Of a DNA stretch of 64,000 nt, positions 37,801-45,712 are shown piece after piece (the first letter of the stretch is position 1; each line of letters opens with the position of its first letter). The position numbers and the translations under genes were made by a program. The notes beneath the pieces were generated by a model. It was given only the letters and a program-made list of their open reading frames with translations, searched no databases and was not told the DNA's origin. Source of the stretch: Planctomycetaceae bacterium (GTDB lineage Bacteria > Planctomycetota > Planctomycetia > Pirellulales > Pirellulaceae). The stretch is taken from the NCBI GenBank assembly GCA_020638995.1, contig JACKHM010000001.1, forward strand, positions 3,472,001 to 3,536,000, in the 5' to 3' direction.

Positions 37801-40218
37801 ACGCCATTCGATCCCGCCCAAGCTACCAACGTCGGCAACTATTCTCTCAATGGCGATGCCAATGGTGCCATTAACATCGCCACAGCAACGGTAATGGCTC
37901 CGAACAAGGTGTTGCTGACGTTTGCTCAGCCCCTTCCAGACGATCGTTTCACATTTTCGATCTCGGATTCACTGACCGACCTCTCGAGAAATGCATTGGA
38001 CGGTGAATCCTCAGCTGCAGCACCTGGCGGTAGCATATCGCTACCAAGTGGAAACGGTGTAGCGGGCGGTGACTTTGTTGCACGATTTACGGTTGATAGC
38101 CGCCCAGAACTAGCAGTTTGGAGTGCCGGCAGTGTTTACATCGATACCAATGGCAACTTCTCCTTCGATCCAGACAATGGCGATTCTACGAACCGTGACA
38201 TCGTCCACACTTTGGGCTTTACGACGGATCACATTTTTGCCGGCAATTTCGTTGCGGGCGTGGGAGGGACCGCAGATGGCTTTGACAAACTAGCCGACTA
38301 CGGCCGAATTGGCACGTCGTTTCGCTGGTTAATCGACTTCAACAATGATGGCGTCCCTGATTCGACGTTTACCGAAGCGGCTGACTTTAAGGGGACGGGA
38401 ATTCCGATCGCGGGTAACTTCGATGGCAATGCGGTCAACGGTGATGAGATTGGGCTGTTCACCGGCGCTGAGTGGATTTTCGATAGCGATCATGATTTTC
38501 TGCTGTCGAACAATGCGCCAGGAATTCCGAGCGACATCCGTGGTTATCCCTTTGTTGGTGACTTCGACGGCAACGGCAGCGTCGATTTGGGGACGTATGA
38601 TGTCAATACAAATACGTTCCATCTGAGTCTCAATCCGAGTCTCGCTGGACCAAGTAATCCGGAGACACACCGGTTCCAATTAGCCAACGGCTCGCCCTTT
38701 ATTGGAGTACGCGAGCGTCCGGTTGTTGGCGATATCAATGCGGACGGGATGGACGATATCGGCCTATTCGTTCCAGATCGCAGTGGACAATCGCCTTCCG
38801 ACGTCGCCGAGTGGTATTTCCTCGTTTCCGGTATGGATGTCGTTGACGGTGCGGGTAATCCAGTTCCGGACGGTAATCCCGATCCAGTAACATCGCGCAT
38901 CGTCGCGAACGTAATTGACTTTACACACACGCCGTTTGGCCCCGACGTGTTTGCCAAGTTCGGAAGTCAATTCGGCATTCCCATCGTCGCTAATTTCGAT
39001 CCGCCACTTACCGATGCAAGCTCGACGGCCAAGTCGACAAACACCCAATCAAATCCGTTAGAAGTTATCCCAGACACCGAGCAACCGCCGAGCGAAACGT
39101 CCACGATGGCCGCCGTTGAGGACACCGGTGCGGAGGATACCACTCCGACCGTTGAGACAATTGCCGAGACGGTTACTGATGCCACCAATCCACCGGAGCC
39201 CAGCAAAGAAGTAGTTCCAGGGACGCCAACAGCGTCGGATGCGGAGAACTTTGCGCTAGAGGCTTCCGAGAGTGTGATTCAGCCACCCTCGGTGGACACA
39301 GTGCCCGCACAAGAAGAAGCCACGCCAGACAGCGAGCTTGACGTAATCGAAGAAAACAACACTTCCACTGATCCCATTGAAACGGAACCGATCGTGGAAC
39401 CGGCCACCGAGTCGGATGAAACGAATTTGGAAGAACAGTTGCCTGTCATGCAAGATTCCAATTCTAATGCAGTCGGCACGGACGACAGCAGCGAGTCTGC
39501 CACTCCATCGTCGCCTTTGAACGAAGTGCAAGAAGCGAGCGATGAAACGTCGGCGCCACCAAACGCCGTTCAAGAACAGGAGAATAGCTCATCGTCAATA
39601 CCGTCTGAACTAGCGCCGTCGATGGTCGCTGAATCGCCGCAAGCCGAAGTCAGTCCCGTTTGGCAAAATGCGTCGTACGCAGAAGATGCGGATGGCGACG
39701 GGCAGTTGGCCCCTATCGATGCATTGCTGGTGATCAATGAAGTCGAGCGGCGACAATCGTTCGAAGTTCCCGACTTCGTACTCCCGCAGACGCGACCGAT
39801 TGATGCTATTGGCTATTTTGATGTCAACGGCGATGGCTCCGTGACTCCGATCGACGCGTTGATAATCATCAACCGAATCGAAGAACTAAACGAACAGAAC
39901 CAAGCCGAAGGCGAATTCAGCTCATCGAGCGACGTGGGACTACTTGGCGCATATCGAGTTCATGACGCTGTGCAAACTCCGGTTGTGACTCCGAGGCGTT
40001 CTGCGACAACGCCATATTCGCCGCATGACCGACGGACTCAAGAGCTCGCGGCACGCCTATATGGCGAGGCCAAAAAGGCAACGCTTGCCGACGTCTCGGC
40101 ATCACTACGCTCTCGAACACAGATGAAGCCGAAGGAATATGCGTCGGCAGTCGATTGGATTCTCGGCTCTGACGACCAATCCGCCGAAGAGTGGCTCGAT
40201 GCGATCGAAGTCCGATAA
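34882..40218 (+). CDS. Giant exported multidomain protein with lipase-like fold, PPC and dockerin
   Basis: The ATG at 34882 has GGAG six bases upstream; an ATG seven codons earlier does not. The product is 1778 aa. Parts in order: basic N terminus with LSLEVLEPRVVLAG (planctomycete LEPR export motif); an alpha/beta-hydrolase-like region with GHSLGG, the serine nucleophile elbow of lipases; a pre-peptidase C-terminal-like beta domain (about 455-575); a beta-sandwich with FPFFDGTFANVFVATNG and APFWDDLD; FG-GAP/VCBS-like repeats (FDGNGSVDLG); a long acidic Ser/Thr/Pro/Glu linker; and a type I dockerin pair (DADGDGQLAPIDALLVIN, DVNGDGSVTPIDALIIIN). Dockerin calcium loops suggest docking to other surface proteins. 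The hydrolase may act on lipids or esters outside the cell; the substrate is unknown. The gene lies just beyond the insertion sequence. Confidence 0.85.
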   Translation: MLPTWFASLVGKRRKSGLTRTLQRESARLSLEVLEPRVVLAGSKVALVLSGFGGADVPPRVVQELVRLGYEGIDPGGIVSTWNGSNNPGGFGDDPAITISKASFQVPRFDPDDLTPNGFPDLGIPSIPQLGPIELPTGLPQIEGINLGVPNTSTDYVATIAAKLRVFDNEDTIVLIGHSLGGDTVLKIAEALEGDVEIDLLATLDPVGFVPANATEIANGLADETTRSALGVSIPQISFDRLGNLGSFSDLLGTAAFEVAAASLPVRIPVNDAGEFPGLFSASSLVDAPVPTNVKYLYNRWQQNDLWPADFLLARDLTGRNGIPLPTGIAEQGSQNAKSYSYLPCTDGSTSDEQLLSCLAILAPPPRQILNPFTFATVTNLPNPNAPFSPPLGCSGTNANVTMECNVPDGIRSNPFTTNAQLHHDFPKNSQVQDELIGLLSAITPPTLPDVLESNDSISKAIFLGSASQSTLATLTLDKSTDVDYFRIRANQTGKLVLTVPFTGANGRLVLEVQDQVQTVLSRREFTPGGIPRSIATISAPVVSQQEYYIRISSVPTSSSIEAQFCYDLEIENFAAPVPDGVILSPDSDNGISRLDSVTMASSPVIYIQADLQDFADDNHDGVVTSPPEIAVLTAALATAGVTSGAAVEVFANGVSQGFADAVPGTGDTLFTFTLADATLGNGIPVNGGTINLITAAVRIFDGQRTLTGLPAPVSDRTRLSPPLRLLFTDVDGPRISSVSVTGSPTYDLLAAKQALSGPRPTPPINGLTVEFSPTYDVDNNVTVPYEDIGGTGTAMTWTNDDDDFQQIPIGFNFPFFDGTFANVFVATNGILTFGSGLSSAANVSLNASGGPSAPIIAPFWDDLDIDSNRPGRVFFETRGVPNDQRLIVQWRNVEFFNADGGGTVDFEAVLFENGTIEFRYNDVTSGVATEDGGIGATIGIRNSEPTATTDGDVHQVSLGSPALADGKTIRFSTPFDPAQATNVGNYSLNGDANGAINIATATVMAPNKVLLTFAQPLPDDRFTFSISDSLTDLSRNALDGESSAAAPGGSISLPSGNGVAGGDFVARFTVDSRPELAVWSAGSVYIDTNGNFSFDPDNGDSTNRDIVHTLGFTTDHIFAGNFVAGVGGTADGFDKLADYGRIGTSFRWLIDFNNDGVPDSTFTEAADFKGTGIPIAGNFDGNAVNGDEIGLFTGAEWIFDSDHDFLLSNNAPGIPSDIRGYPFVGDFDGNGSVDLGTYDVNTNTFHLSLNPSLAGPSNPETHRFQLANGSPFIGVRERPVVGDINADGMDDIGLFVPDRSGQSPSDVAEWYFLVSGMDVVDGAGNPVPDGNPDPVTSRIVANVIDFTHTPFGPDVFAKFGSQFGIPIVANFDPPLTDASSTAKSTNTQSNPLEVIPDTEQPPSETSTMAAVEDTGAEDTTPTVETIAETVTDATNPPEPSKEVVPGTPTASDAENFALEASESVIQPPSVDTVPAQEEATPDSELDVIEENNTSTDPIETEPIVEPATESDETNLEEQLPVMQDSNSNAVGTDDSSESATPSSPLNEVQEASDETSAPPNAVQEQENSSSSIPSELAPSMVAESPQAEVSPVWQNASYAEDADGDGQLAPIDALLVINEVERRQSFEVPDFVLPQTRPIDAIGYFDVNGDGSVTPIDALIIINRIEELNEQNQAEGEFSSSSDVGLLGAYRVHDAVQTPVVTPRRSATTPYSPHDRRTQELAARLYGEAKKATLADVSASLRSRTQMKPKEYASAVDWILGSDDQSAEEWLDAIEVR

Positions 40219-40228
40219 GCGAGTCGAC

Positions 40229-41008
40229 ATGGTCGCGGTCCGAGAATACAATCGGTGGCGGTTTGGGTCTCATCGGAGCTTGAGCAAGGGCGAATGGGTT
40301 ATCGCAGTGCCGAACTCACTCTCTTTAGTTGATGCAATATGTAGTCGTTTCGAAGCGGACCTGCGCGCCGGCAAGCACCCACACATCGAAGCATATCTTG
40401 AAGGTCTTGATGGCGGACATTCCGAAGTCCTGGAGTACTTGTTACGCGCGGAACTCGAGCAAAATCAAGTGGACGGGGCGAACGCGCGGCCGGATGCGTA
40501 CCTTGCGCGCTTCCCCGAACATAGTCCAGTTGTCATCCAAGCTTTCGAGAAAGCGTTTGGCAAGCCCGTCGCCTTGACTCCGTCGAAGCGACTCGCGGTT
40601 AAGCTTCTACACTGTGTTCAGCAAGCTCGCCGACTTCTTGCCGATGGACAAATCCATCCTCCAAGCAATTCGCTGCTACTGCTCGACGCTCTTGAGCAAG
40701 TGGTCCTTGCTCCTCAACGTGCGTCCAACGTAACTTCACCAGCAGTTACGCTATGGGTGGATTCCGTGACGCTATTGTTAACGACAAATTGCGGCGGCAC
40801 GGATGTGAATGTCGGAGAATGGCATCGACTTCTTGAGTCGCTTTGTGCTGCGTTCCCGCCGAAACGAGGTGCCGCACTCAAAGACGTATTATTGGGGCAC
40901 GAACTGCTGGCGGTGAGTGAAATGCACGCGTGCAGTATTGCCACGGTTCTGGCAACCTGCAGGTACGCTGGGCAACTGCTACGCGCGCAACGCTTCACTA
41001 AGAGCTGA
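40229..41008 (+). CDS. Orphan protein with kinase-N-terminal-like helical domain
   Basis: This 259-aa protein starts ten bases after the dockerin gene. Its first ~130 residues (CSRFEADLRAGKHPHIEAYL ... DAYLARFPEH) resemble the N-terminal domain of the Ser/Thr kinase at 25201-27105 (FEASWLRGD ... DYLNTFPEL), but no kinase domain follows. The second half is helical with no recognised motif. No signal peptide or membrane helix is seen, so it is cytoplasmic. It converges on the ECF sigma factor gene and their 3' ends overlap by 11 bp. In planctomycetes such domains accompany kinases and sigma factors, so a role as a regulator or partner of the sigma factor is possible but unproven. Start choice is uncertain because the Shine-Dalgarno is weak. 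Confidence 0.68.
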   Translation: MVAVREYNRWRFGSHRSLSKGEWVIAVPNSLSLVDAICSRFEADLRAGKHPHIEAYLEGLDGGHSEVLEYLLRAELEQNQVDGANARPDAYLARFPEHSPVVIQAFEKAFGKPVALTPSKRLAVKLLHCVQQARRLLADGQIHPPSNSLLLLDALEQVVLAPQRASNVTSPAVTLWVDSVTLLLTTNCGGTDVNVGEWHRLLESLCAAFPPKRGAALKDVLLGHELLAVSEMHACSIATVLATCRYAGQLLRAQRFTKS

Positions 41009-41615
41009 CTTCGTCTTCTGGAGGGAACTGCGACCAGATCTTTCGGATCTTCCGCAACATCCGCTCGATACGCACTTCGTAAGTATCGAGTTTCTCCGCG
41101 ATCTCCTTGTTGGTATGGCCTACTAGTTTCAGCCGTACAACTTCGCGATGGCCGTCGTCAGGCAGTTCTTCCAATCGCTGCTCCAACTCATCAAAGAAGT
41201 CGGTGACAACTTCGTCGCTTGGGACCTGGCCAAGTGCAATCTCAATAGATGAATGACCGTCATTGCCGCTCGCAACCGCTTGTTTCCCAACCCGAAGATC
41301 GGGACGTTTTTTCGCGAACAGATAATCTTGGCGGGCCATGACCTTGCGGACCAGGATCGTCATCAACAGTTTTCGCACCTCATCTCGACCCGTGAGACTC
41401 TCAAACTTCCCTTGGCGGGCCGCGAGCATAAAGCTCTTCATAGCGCTCATAGCGATGTCTTCTTCATCGCGATCCGCACGAGGCAAGCTGTCGAGTCGCT
41501 TGCGTGCGACGCGGACAATCTGCGGAAAATACTTATCCCAGATCACGGCCGCTGCTTGATCGTCACCTCGTTTCAGGCTGTCAAGCCAAATTGTTATGTC
41601 GCTGTTGTCGGTCAT
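40998..41615 (-). CDS. ECF-type RNA polymerase sigma factor
   Basis: This 205-aa protein has sigma region 2 (AAAVIWDKYFPQIVRVARKRL, then DEEDIAMSAMKSF) and region 4 with a helix-turn-helix (LVGHTNKEIAEKL ... ERMLRKIRKIW). It belongs to the planctomycete-expanded ECF group. The ATG at 41615 is supported by GGAGG seven bases upstream; the longer frame to 41654 is not. No anti-sigma factor with a membrane helix lies next to it. Candidate partners are the kinase-N-like protein that converges on it and the large surface proteins around. Its own promoter should lie in the 41616-42091 gap. Confidence 0.92.
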   Translation of the reverse strand: MTDNSDITIWLDSLKRGDDQAAAVIWDKYFPQIVRVARKRLDSLPRADRDEEDIAMSAMKSFMLAARQGKFESLTGRDEVRKLLMTILVRKVMARQDYLFAKKRPDLRVGKQAVASGNDGHSSIEIALGQVPSDEVVTDFFDELEQRLEELPDDGHREVVRLKLVGHTNKEIAEKLDTYEVRIERMLRKIRKIWSQFPPEDEVSS

Positions 41616-42091
41616 TGAAGTGCCTCCGTTTGGGGTGCCGTCCCCATTGTACACAAACCAAGAGGCTTGGGATTGTGACCGGAGTTTCAGCGGGAAGGTC
41701 GGGTGTAGGTAGTTGTGCCCGAAGGTCCGGACGTGAAGTGAGGTTAATCACGATGTTCACGCATGCTCACTCCAAAAGGCTTCACCGGTAGCGGAAGCAC
41801 GGTTTAATCCCAACTCCTGAGCGAACTCGCAATCCGACCGGGGCGGTATCAAAGAAATTCCTGTTGCTTCTGTAGGGAACTCGGTCACTTATCTCATTTG
41901 ATTGGTAACGAGCCCTCCCGCACATAGCAGGTGGCACAATTCGAGTCTCCGTGCAGAAAGGAGTAGATGGACGAATTCAGCCCAAGACCTAGATGCCCGT
42001 TAGTCTGAATTGCGATTCCCGCCATGTCTGTGAGCCCCAGCGACCGCAGACAGAATCCAACAAACATCTCTTGATTGTAAGGAAAGGTAAA
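41616..42091. promoter_or_regulatory. Divergent upstream region of ECF sigma and small exported protein genes
   Basis: Nearly 480 bases without a credible gene. Overlapping frames near 41894-42351 are shadows of the exported protein gene. Since it lies between divergent genes, promoters for both are expected; no clear consensus could be assigned. Confidence 0.45.
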
Positions 42092-42670
42092 ATGACCCAC
42101 ACGCTTTCAAAACCAATTGCCATGACGCTCTTATGCACATCAGCCCTCTTGTCACTTGCAAACGAGGCGGCCGCACAATTCACTGGACAATTCTCGCGAT
42201 CAGCCAGCATCCATTTCGATCGCAACGTAGTACTGAACGGCCTGCAAGACATCGCACACCATCGCAAGCCAGATCTGAAGGGCCTCTTTGATGTGGACGT
42301 GAACATCGTCGGCCAGTTTGCTGGGGCGGGTGGTTCCAATGCGTCCGTCATTGGTCCAGGGTTTGCCAGCAGCCGAGGTGGGAATGGAAACGGTAACGTC
42401 TTTGCTCCTGTTCCCCAGCCTTATCCTCGCCCCTTCCCAAGCTTTACACCCACGCCGCAGCCAATTGGAAATGTGGTACCTTCAGGCCCCGTCTCGCCGG
42501 CGCCTAGTTTTACTGTGCCTTCTTTTCCGGCCCCCAGCTACCCATACAACCAGGTCTATCAACAGACGGGTCCTGGAGGCGCATCCGGTGCAGTATTTGG
42601 CGGTGGCACAGTGTTTAGCCAGGGTGGCAACGGAAACGGGAACATCATGTACTCCCCTTACTTCCCTTAA
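42092..42670 (+). CDS. Small exported Gly/Pro-rich protein
   Basis: The ATG at 42092 follows AAGGAAAGG and opens a signal peptide (TLLCTSALLSLANEAAA, cleavage probably before QFTG). The mature ~165 residues are rich in Gly, Pro, Phe and Asn with two similar GGNGNGN motifs (about residues 95 and 180) and a Pro/Phe-rich centre (QPYPRPFPSFTPTPQP). It has no cysteines after the signal. No known domain was recognised. It ends at a strong hairpin. It is probably a cell-surface or matrix component, transcribed toward the second small exported protein and the accessory SecA. Confidence 0.75.
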   Translation: MTHTLSKPIAMTLLCTSALLSLANEAAAQFTGQFSRSASIHFDRNVVLNGLQDIAHHRKPDLKGLFDVDVNIVGQFAGAGGSNASVIGPGFASSRGGNGNGNVFAPVPQPYPRPFPSFTPTPQPIGNVVPSGPVSPAPSFTVPSFPAPSYPYNQVYQQTGPGGASGAVFGGGTVFSQGGNGNGNIMYSPYFP

Positions 42671-42731
42671 ATCGAAATGAAAGCGAGAGTCGGCGGCCGT
42701 TAACAAAGCTGACGACTCTCGCCATTTCGAT
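42671..42731 (+). terminator. Long 19-bp stem hairpin after the small exported protein gene
   Basis: Left arm 42671-42679 plus 42683-42692 pairs perfectly with right arm 42713-42731, interrupted only by an AAA bulge on the left; the loop is about 20 bases. It begins directly after the stop codon. There is no strong T-tract after it, so it may be a terminator, an attenuator or an mRNA-stabilising element between two secreted-protein genes. Confidence 0.65.
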
Positions 42732-42767
42732 TGGTCTCAACCGTCGCATTTCATAGGAGTCACAAAG

Positions 42768-43208
42768 ATGTCAGCGATTCTAAAATCTATGTTAGTCGTA
42801 GTTCTGGCTGGTGCATTTGCCGTTCAATGCACAGCATCCGACCAGGAACGAAGGGCAGCGACGAGGCAACCCTCATCAATTCATGCCGGAACGGAGGTCT
42901 CCCGACAGTCTTCCTATTACCGCGCTTTTGCAACACCTTCCGGAGCTACGACTGCTATCGTAACAAGTGGTCGTTCGGGCGGTGTTGCCGTTGCCTCCAG
43001 TGGGCAAGGAAGTGTCATAATCAGTGCTCCACAGGGAGCGACGCCACACATGTATTTTTACAATGCACGCTCGCGCGATGCTCGTGAAAATGAACAGATG
43101 GACAGACAATTTCGCGAATTGTGGTCAGACCTAATGCGCCGTGTATTCACACCTCAAGTTTACTTCGGCATGCCCGGTATAGATCGTGCGTGGTTAGATA
43201 CTCCGTGA
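42768..43208 (+). CDS. Small exported protein of unknown function
   Basis: This 146-aa protein starts at an ATG with AGGAG eight bases upstream. The N terminus is a signal peptide (SMLVVVLAGAFAVQCTAS); the Cys in AVQC could be a lipobox but the +2/+3 context is not ideal. The mature part has a Ser/Gly/Val-rich beta-like stretch (TSGRSGGVAVASSGQGSV) and an amphipathic tail (MDRQFRELWSDLMRRVF). No domain recognised. It sits between the Gly/Pro-rich exported protein and the accessory SecA gene, and is followed by a terminator. Confidence 0.72.
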   Translation: MSAILKSMLVVVLAGAFAVQCTASDQERRAATRQPSSIHAGTEVSRQSSYYRAFATPSGATTAIVTSGRSGGVAVASSGQGSVIISAPQGATPHMYFYNARSRDARENEQMDRQFRELWSDLMRRVFTPQVYFGMPGIDRAWLDTP

Positions 43209-43221
43209 TTCCTGCCAGACT

Positions 43222-43253
43222 ACCGTTCGGCGGACGAAAGTCCTCCGAACGGT
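43222..43253 (+). terminator. Rho-independent terminator
   Basis: Arms 43222-43235 and 43240-43253 pair over 14 positions with a single mismatch and a GAAA tetraloop, followed by TTGTTTGTT. It lies 14 bases after the stop codon of the small exported protein. Confidence 0.8.
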
Positions 43254-43426
43254 TTGTTTGTTCCTCGAAAGTCGATTCTAAACCCCAGACAAGGTCCTAC
43301 CGGAGTCACGTACAACGCGCGCGAATGACGCCGTACTGTACCGCTCGGGGCAGTGAATGTACTGGACCATTACCTCATCATACCGCAACAAAAGCCACGG
43401 AAACTGTGATGCGAGGAGGATCTCAG

Positions 43427-45358
43427 ATGCTATCCATGATCGACATTTTGCGCAGTCGTCTCAGGCCAATTACACAAAAGTACAGCAATTCGGCTCGATA
43501 TTCGGGCCTTTTGTCAAAGCTGGAAGAGCATGAAAAGGAACTACGGAACCAAAGTGACGAAGGGATTCAGCGGCTCAGTCGGTCTTTGCGTTACCGTGCT
43601 AAATGTGGTGAATCCTCAAGAAATCTCGTCGTCCCCGCCTTCGCGCTCGCAAGGGAAGCTTCACGTCGAATGACGGGAATGCGTCATTTCGATGTGCAGA
43701 TTGTTGGCGGTTATGAAATGTACCGACATTCCGTCGTGGAAATGCAAACTGGTGAAGGAAAGACGCTCACTGCCACGTTGCCAGTATATCTTGCTTCACT
43801 CACCGGCAAGGGATCGCACATTGCCACCGTAAATGATTATCTCGCGCGTCGTGACGCAGAAATCACCAAACCGATCTTTGAAATGCTTGGACTCTCCGTC
43901 GGAGTAATCCAAACACAGATGCGTCGCGATGAACGACGCCGACAGTATGCGTGCGACGTCACATACGCCACCGCACGTGAACTGGGTTTTGATTTCTTGC
44001 GTGACCGACTCGCGATGCGGCAACACGAGAAAGCAATGGTCCCAAATCTCGGCGGTAATCCATGCGAGATAGCGCCAACAGTGGCGGACACAGTACAGCG
44101 TGGTTTGCATTTTGTTTTAGTCGATGAAGCCGATAGTGTGTTGATCGATGACGCTCGCACACCTTTGATTCTAAGTGCCGAGGCAGGCAAGGCAGACGAA
44201 GATACAAGTCACGCGTTTCGCTGGGCGGCTCATCATGCGAAGCAGTTTCAGGAAGGAACGCACGTCGAGTACGATCAAGACCATAAGCGTTATGACCTAA
44301 ATGCCGCAGGCAGACGCCTCGTCCGTCGACTAGCTGCGGATGCGAGACTTGACTCGCTTATGGTCGATGACTTATACGACTACATTGAACGAGCCATCAA
44401 AGCCAACCAGCAATTTACACGGGAACGTCACTATGTCGTGCGCGATGGCGCCGTTGTAATCGTTGACGAATCTACCGGACGAATCGCCACAGGGCGGCAA
44501 TGGCAAGCTGGAATGCACCAAGCGATCGAAGCGCAAGAAGGACTTGATATCACGAGCGAAACGAAACACGCGGCACAGATAAGTGTGCAGGAGTTCTTCT
44601 TGCGTTACCGCCATTTGGCCGGAATGACGGGTACGATTGAGAATTCCCGCAAAGAACTGAGGAAGATCTACGGCCTCCGTACGTCAAGCATTCCGACCAA
44701 CCGACCCCCGATTCGCCGCGAGTTACCCAAGCAGTTCTTTGCAGCAGAAGACGAGAAGTGGGCGGCCATCGCGCGACACGTCAAAGAGATGTATGACACG
44801 GGGCGTCCCGTGCTGATTGGAACTCGTTCCATCGACAAATCCGAGCACTTGTCACAACTTCTAGTGGCCCACAAAGTCCCTCACCAGTTGCTACATGCCG
44901 GACATGAGGAACGGGAAGCAGCTATCGTCGCCCGAGCGGGAAGACCGTTTCAGGTTACGGTGGCCACGAATATGGCGGGGCGCGGTACGGATATCAGATT
45001 GCACGATCGCGCAAGGCAGATGGGCGGGTTGCACGTGGTCTGCACAGAGCTTCACGAGACTGTGCGCATTGATCGGCAATTGATCGGTCGTTGTGGACGT
45101 CAGGGAGATCCAGGTACTTACCAGTTCTTCCTGTCCGCCGAAGATGACATTTTGCATAAGGCGATGCACCTGTATGGGAGCAAAGCGACTCGAAAGCCGC
45201 GCGGCAGAGAGACTTCACAGACATCGTTACATCAGGCTCAACGACGAATCGAACGATATCACTTTCAGCAACGTTGTTCCCAACGCAGATTAGACAATTG
45301 GCGCCTCGAATTACTTCAAGAAATGGGGCTCGATCCTTTTCTCGATCGACAAACCTAG
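43427..45358 (+). CDS. secA: Accessory SecA-like preprotein translocase ATPase
   Basis: The start ATG has GAGGAGGA six bases upstream; the open frame extends further 5' but without support. The product is 643 aa, about 200-250 shorter than housekeeping SecA. It has Walker A MQTGEGKT (106-113), VNDYLARRD, Walker B VDEADSVLIDDARTPLI, HLAGMTGT, TNMAGRGTDI and QLIGRCGRQGDPG, so both motor halves are intact. The helical wing and C-terminal linker with the zinc-binding cysteines are missing or much reduced. This fits a second, specialised SecA (SecA2-like) working with SecYEG on selected substrates. Two small exported proteins lie upstream and a repeat surface protein downstream, all in the same direction, which are the natural candidate substrates. 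Confidence 0.9.
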   Translation: MLSMIDILRSRLRPITQKYSNSARYSGLLSKLEEHEKELRNQSDEGIQRLSRSLRYRAKCGESSRNLVVPAFALAREASRRMTGMRHFDVQIVGGYEMYRHSVVEMQTGEGKTLTATLPVYLASLTGKGSHIATVNDYLARRDAEITKPIFEMLGLSVGVIQTQMRRDERRRQYACDVTYATARELGFDFLRDRLAMRQHEKAMVPNLGGNPCEIAPTVADTVQRGLHFVLVDEADSVLIDDARTPLILSAEAGKADEDTSHAFRWAAHHAKQFQEGTHVEYDQDHKRYDLNAAGRRLVRRLAADARLDSLMVDDLYDYIERAIKANQQFTRERHYVVRDGAVVIVDESTGRIATGRQWQAGMHQAIEAQEGLDITSETKHAAQISVQEFFLRYRHLAGMTGTIENSRKELRKIYGLRTSSIPTNRPPIRRELPKQFFAAEDEKWAAIARHVKEMYDTGRPVLIGTRSIDKSEHLSQLLVAHKVPHQLLHAGHEEREAAIVARAGRPFQVTVATNMAGRGTDIRLHDRARQMGGLHVVCTELHETVRIDRQLIGRCGRQGDPGTYQFFLSAEDDILHKAMHLYGSKATRKPRGRETSQTSLHQAQRRIERYHFQQRCSQRRLDNWRLELLQEMGLDPFLDRQT

Positions 45359-45712
45359 ATCTCGTGCGATGCGACAGATCTCACGTTAACGACTGACTTT
45401 GCAACGCAGTCCATGCTCTCTGGACTTCGTGAACCGTAGTCACTGTCGGTCGTATGTCTGCACAGGTGGCTAAACGTCTCAACGACGCGATCAACCAACT
45501 GCCTGAAGCTCTCTCTCATTTCATGGCCGCTGAAGGTAGTAACGACTGCCACACCATGTCTTCTGATCACAATGGCCAGCGCTAAAAACGGAATTCTTCG
45601 CACATGTTGTAGGACGACTTCCGGTTTCTCCCATTGCCATGGTGACGACTCGATGGACTTCCAAAGTTACGAAGTTCACAACCTCAAATCCTTAGAAACG
45701 GGAGAAAACACC
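45359..45712. other. Gap between SecA-like and repeat protein genes
   Basis: About 350 bases without a convincing gene. The open frame of the repeat protein extends upstream to 45572, but the residues there are not protein-like and the start at 45713 has a better ribosome binding site. It probably contains the promoter of the repeat protein. Confidence 0.45.
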
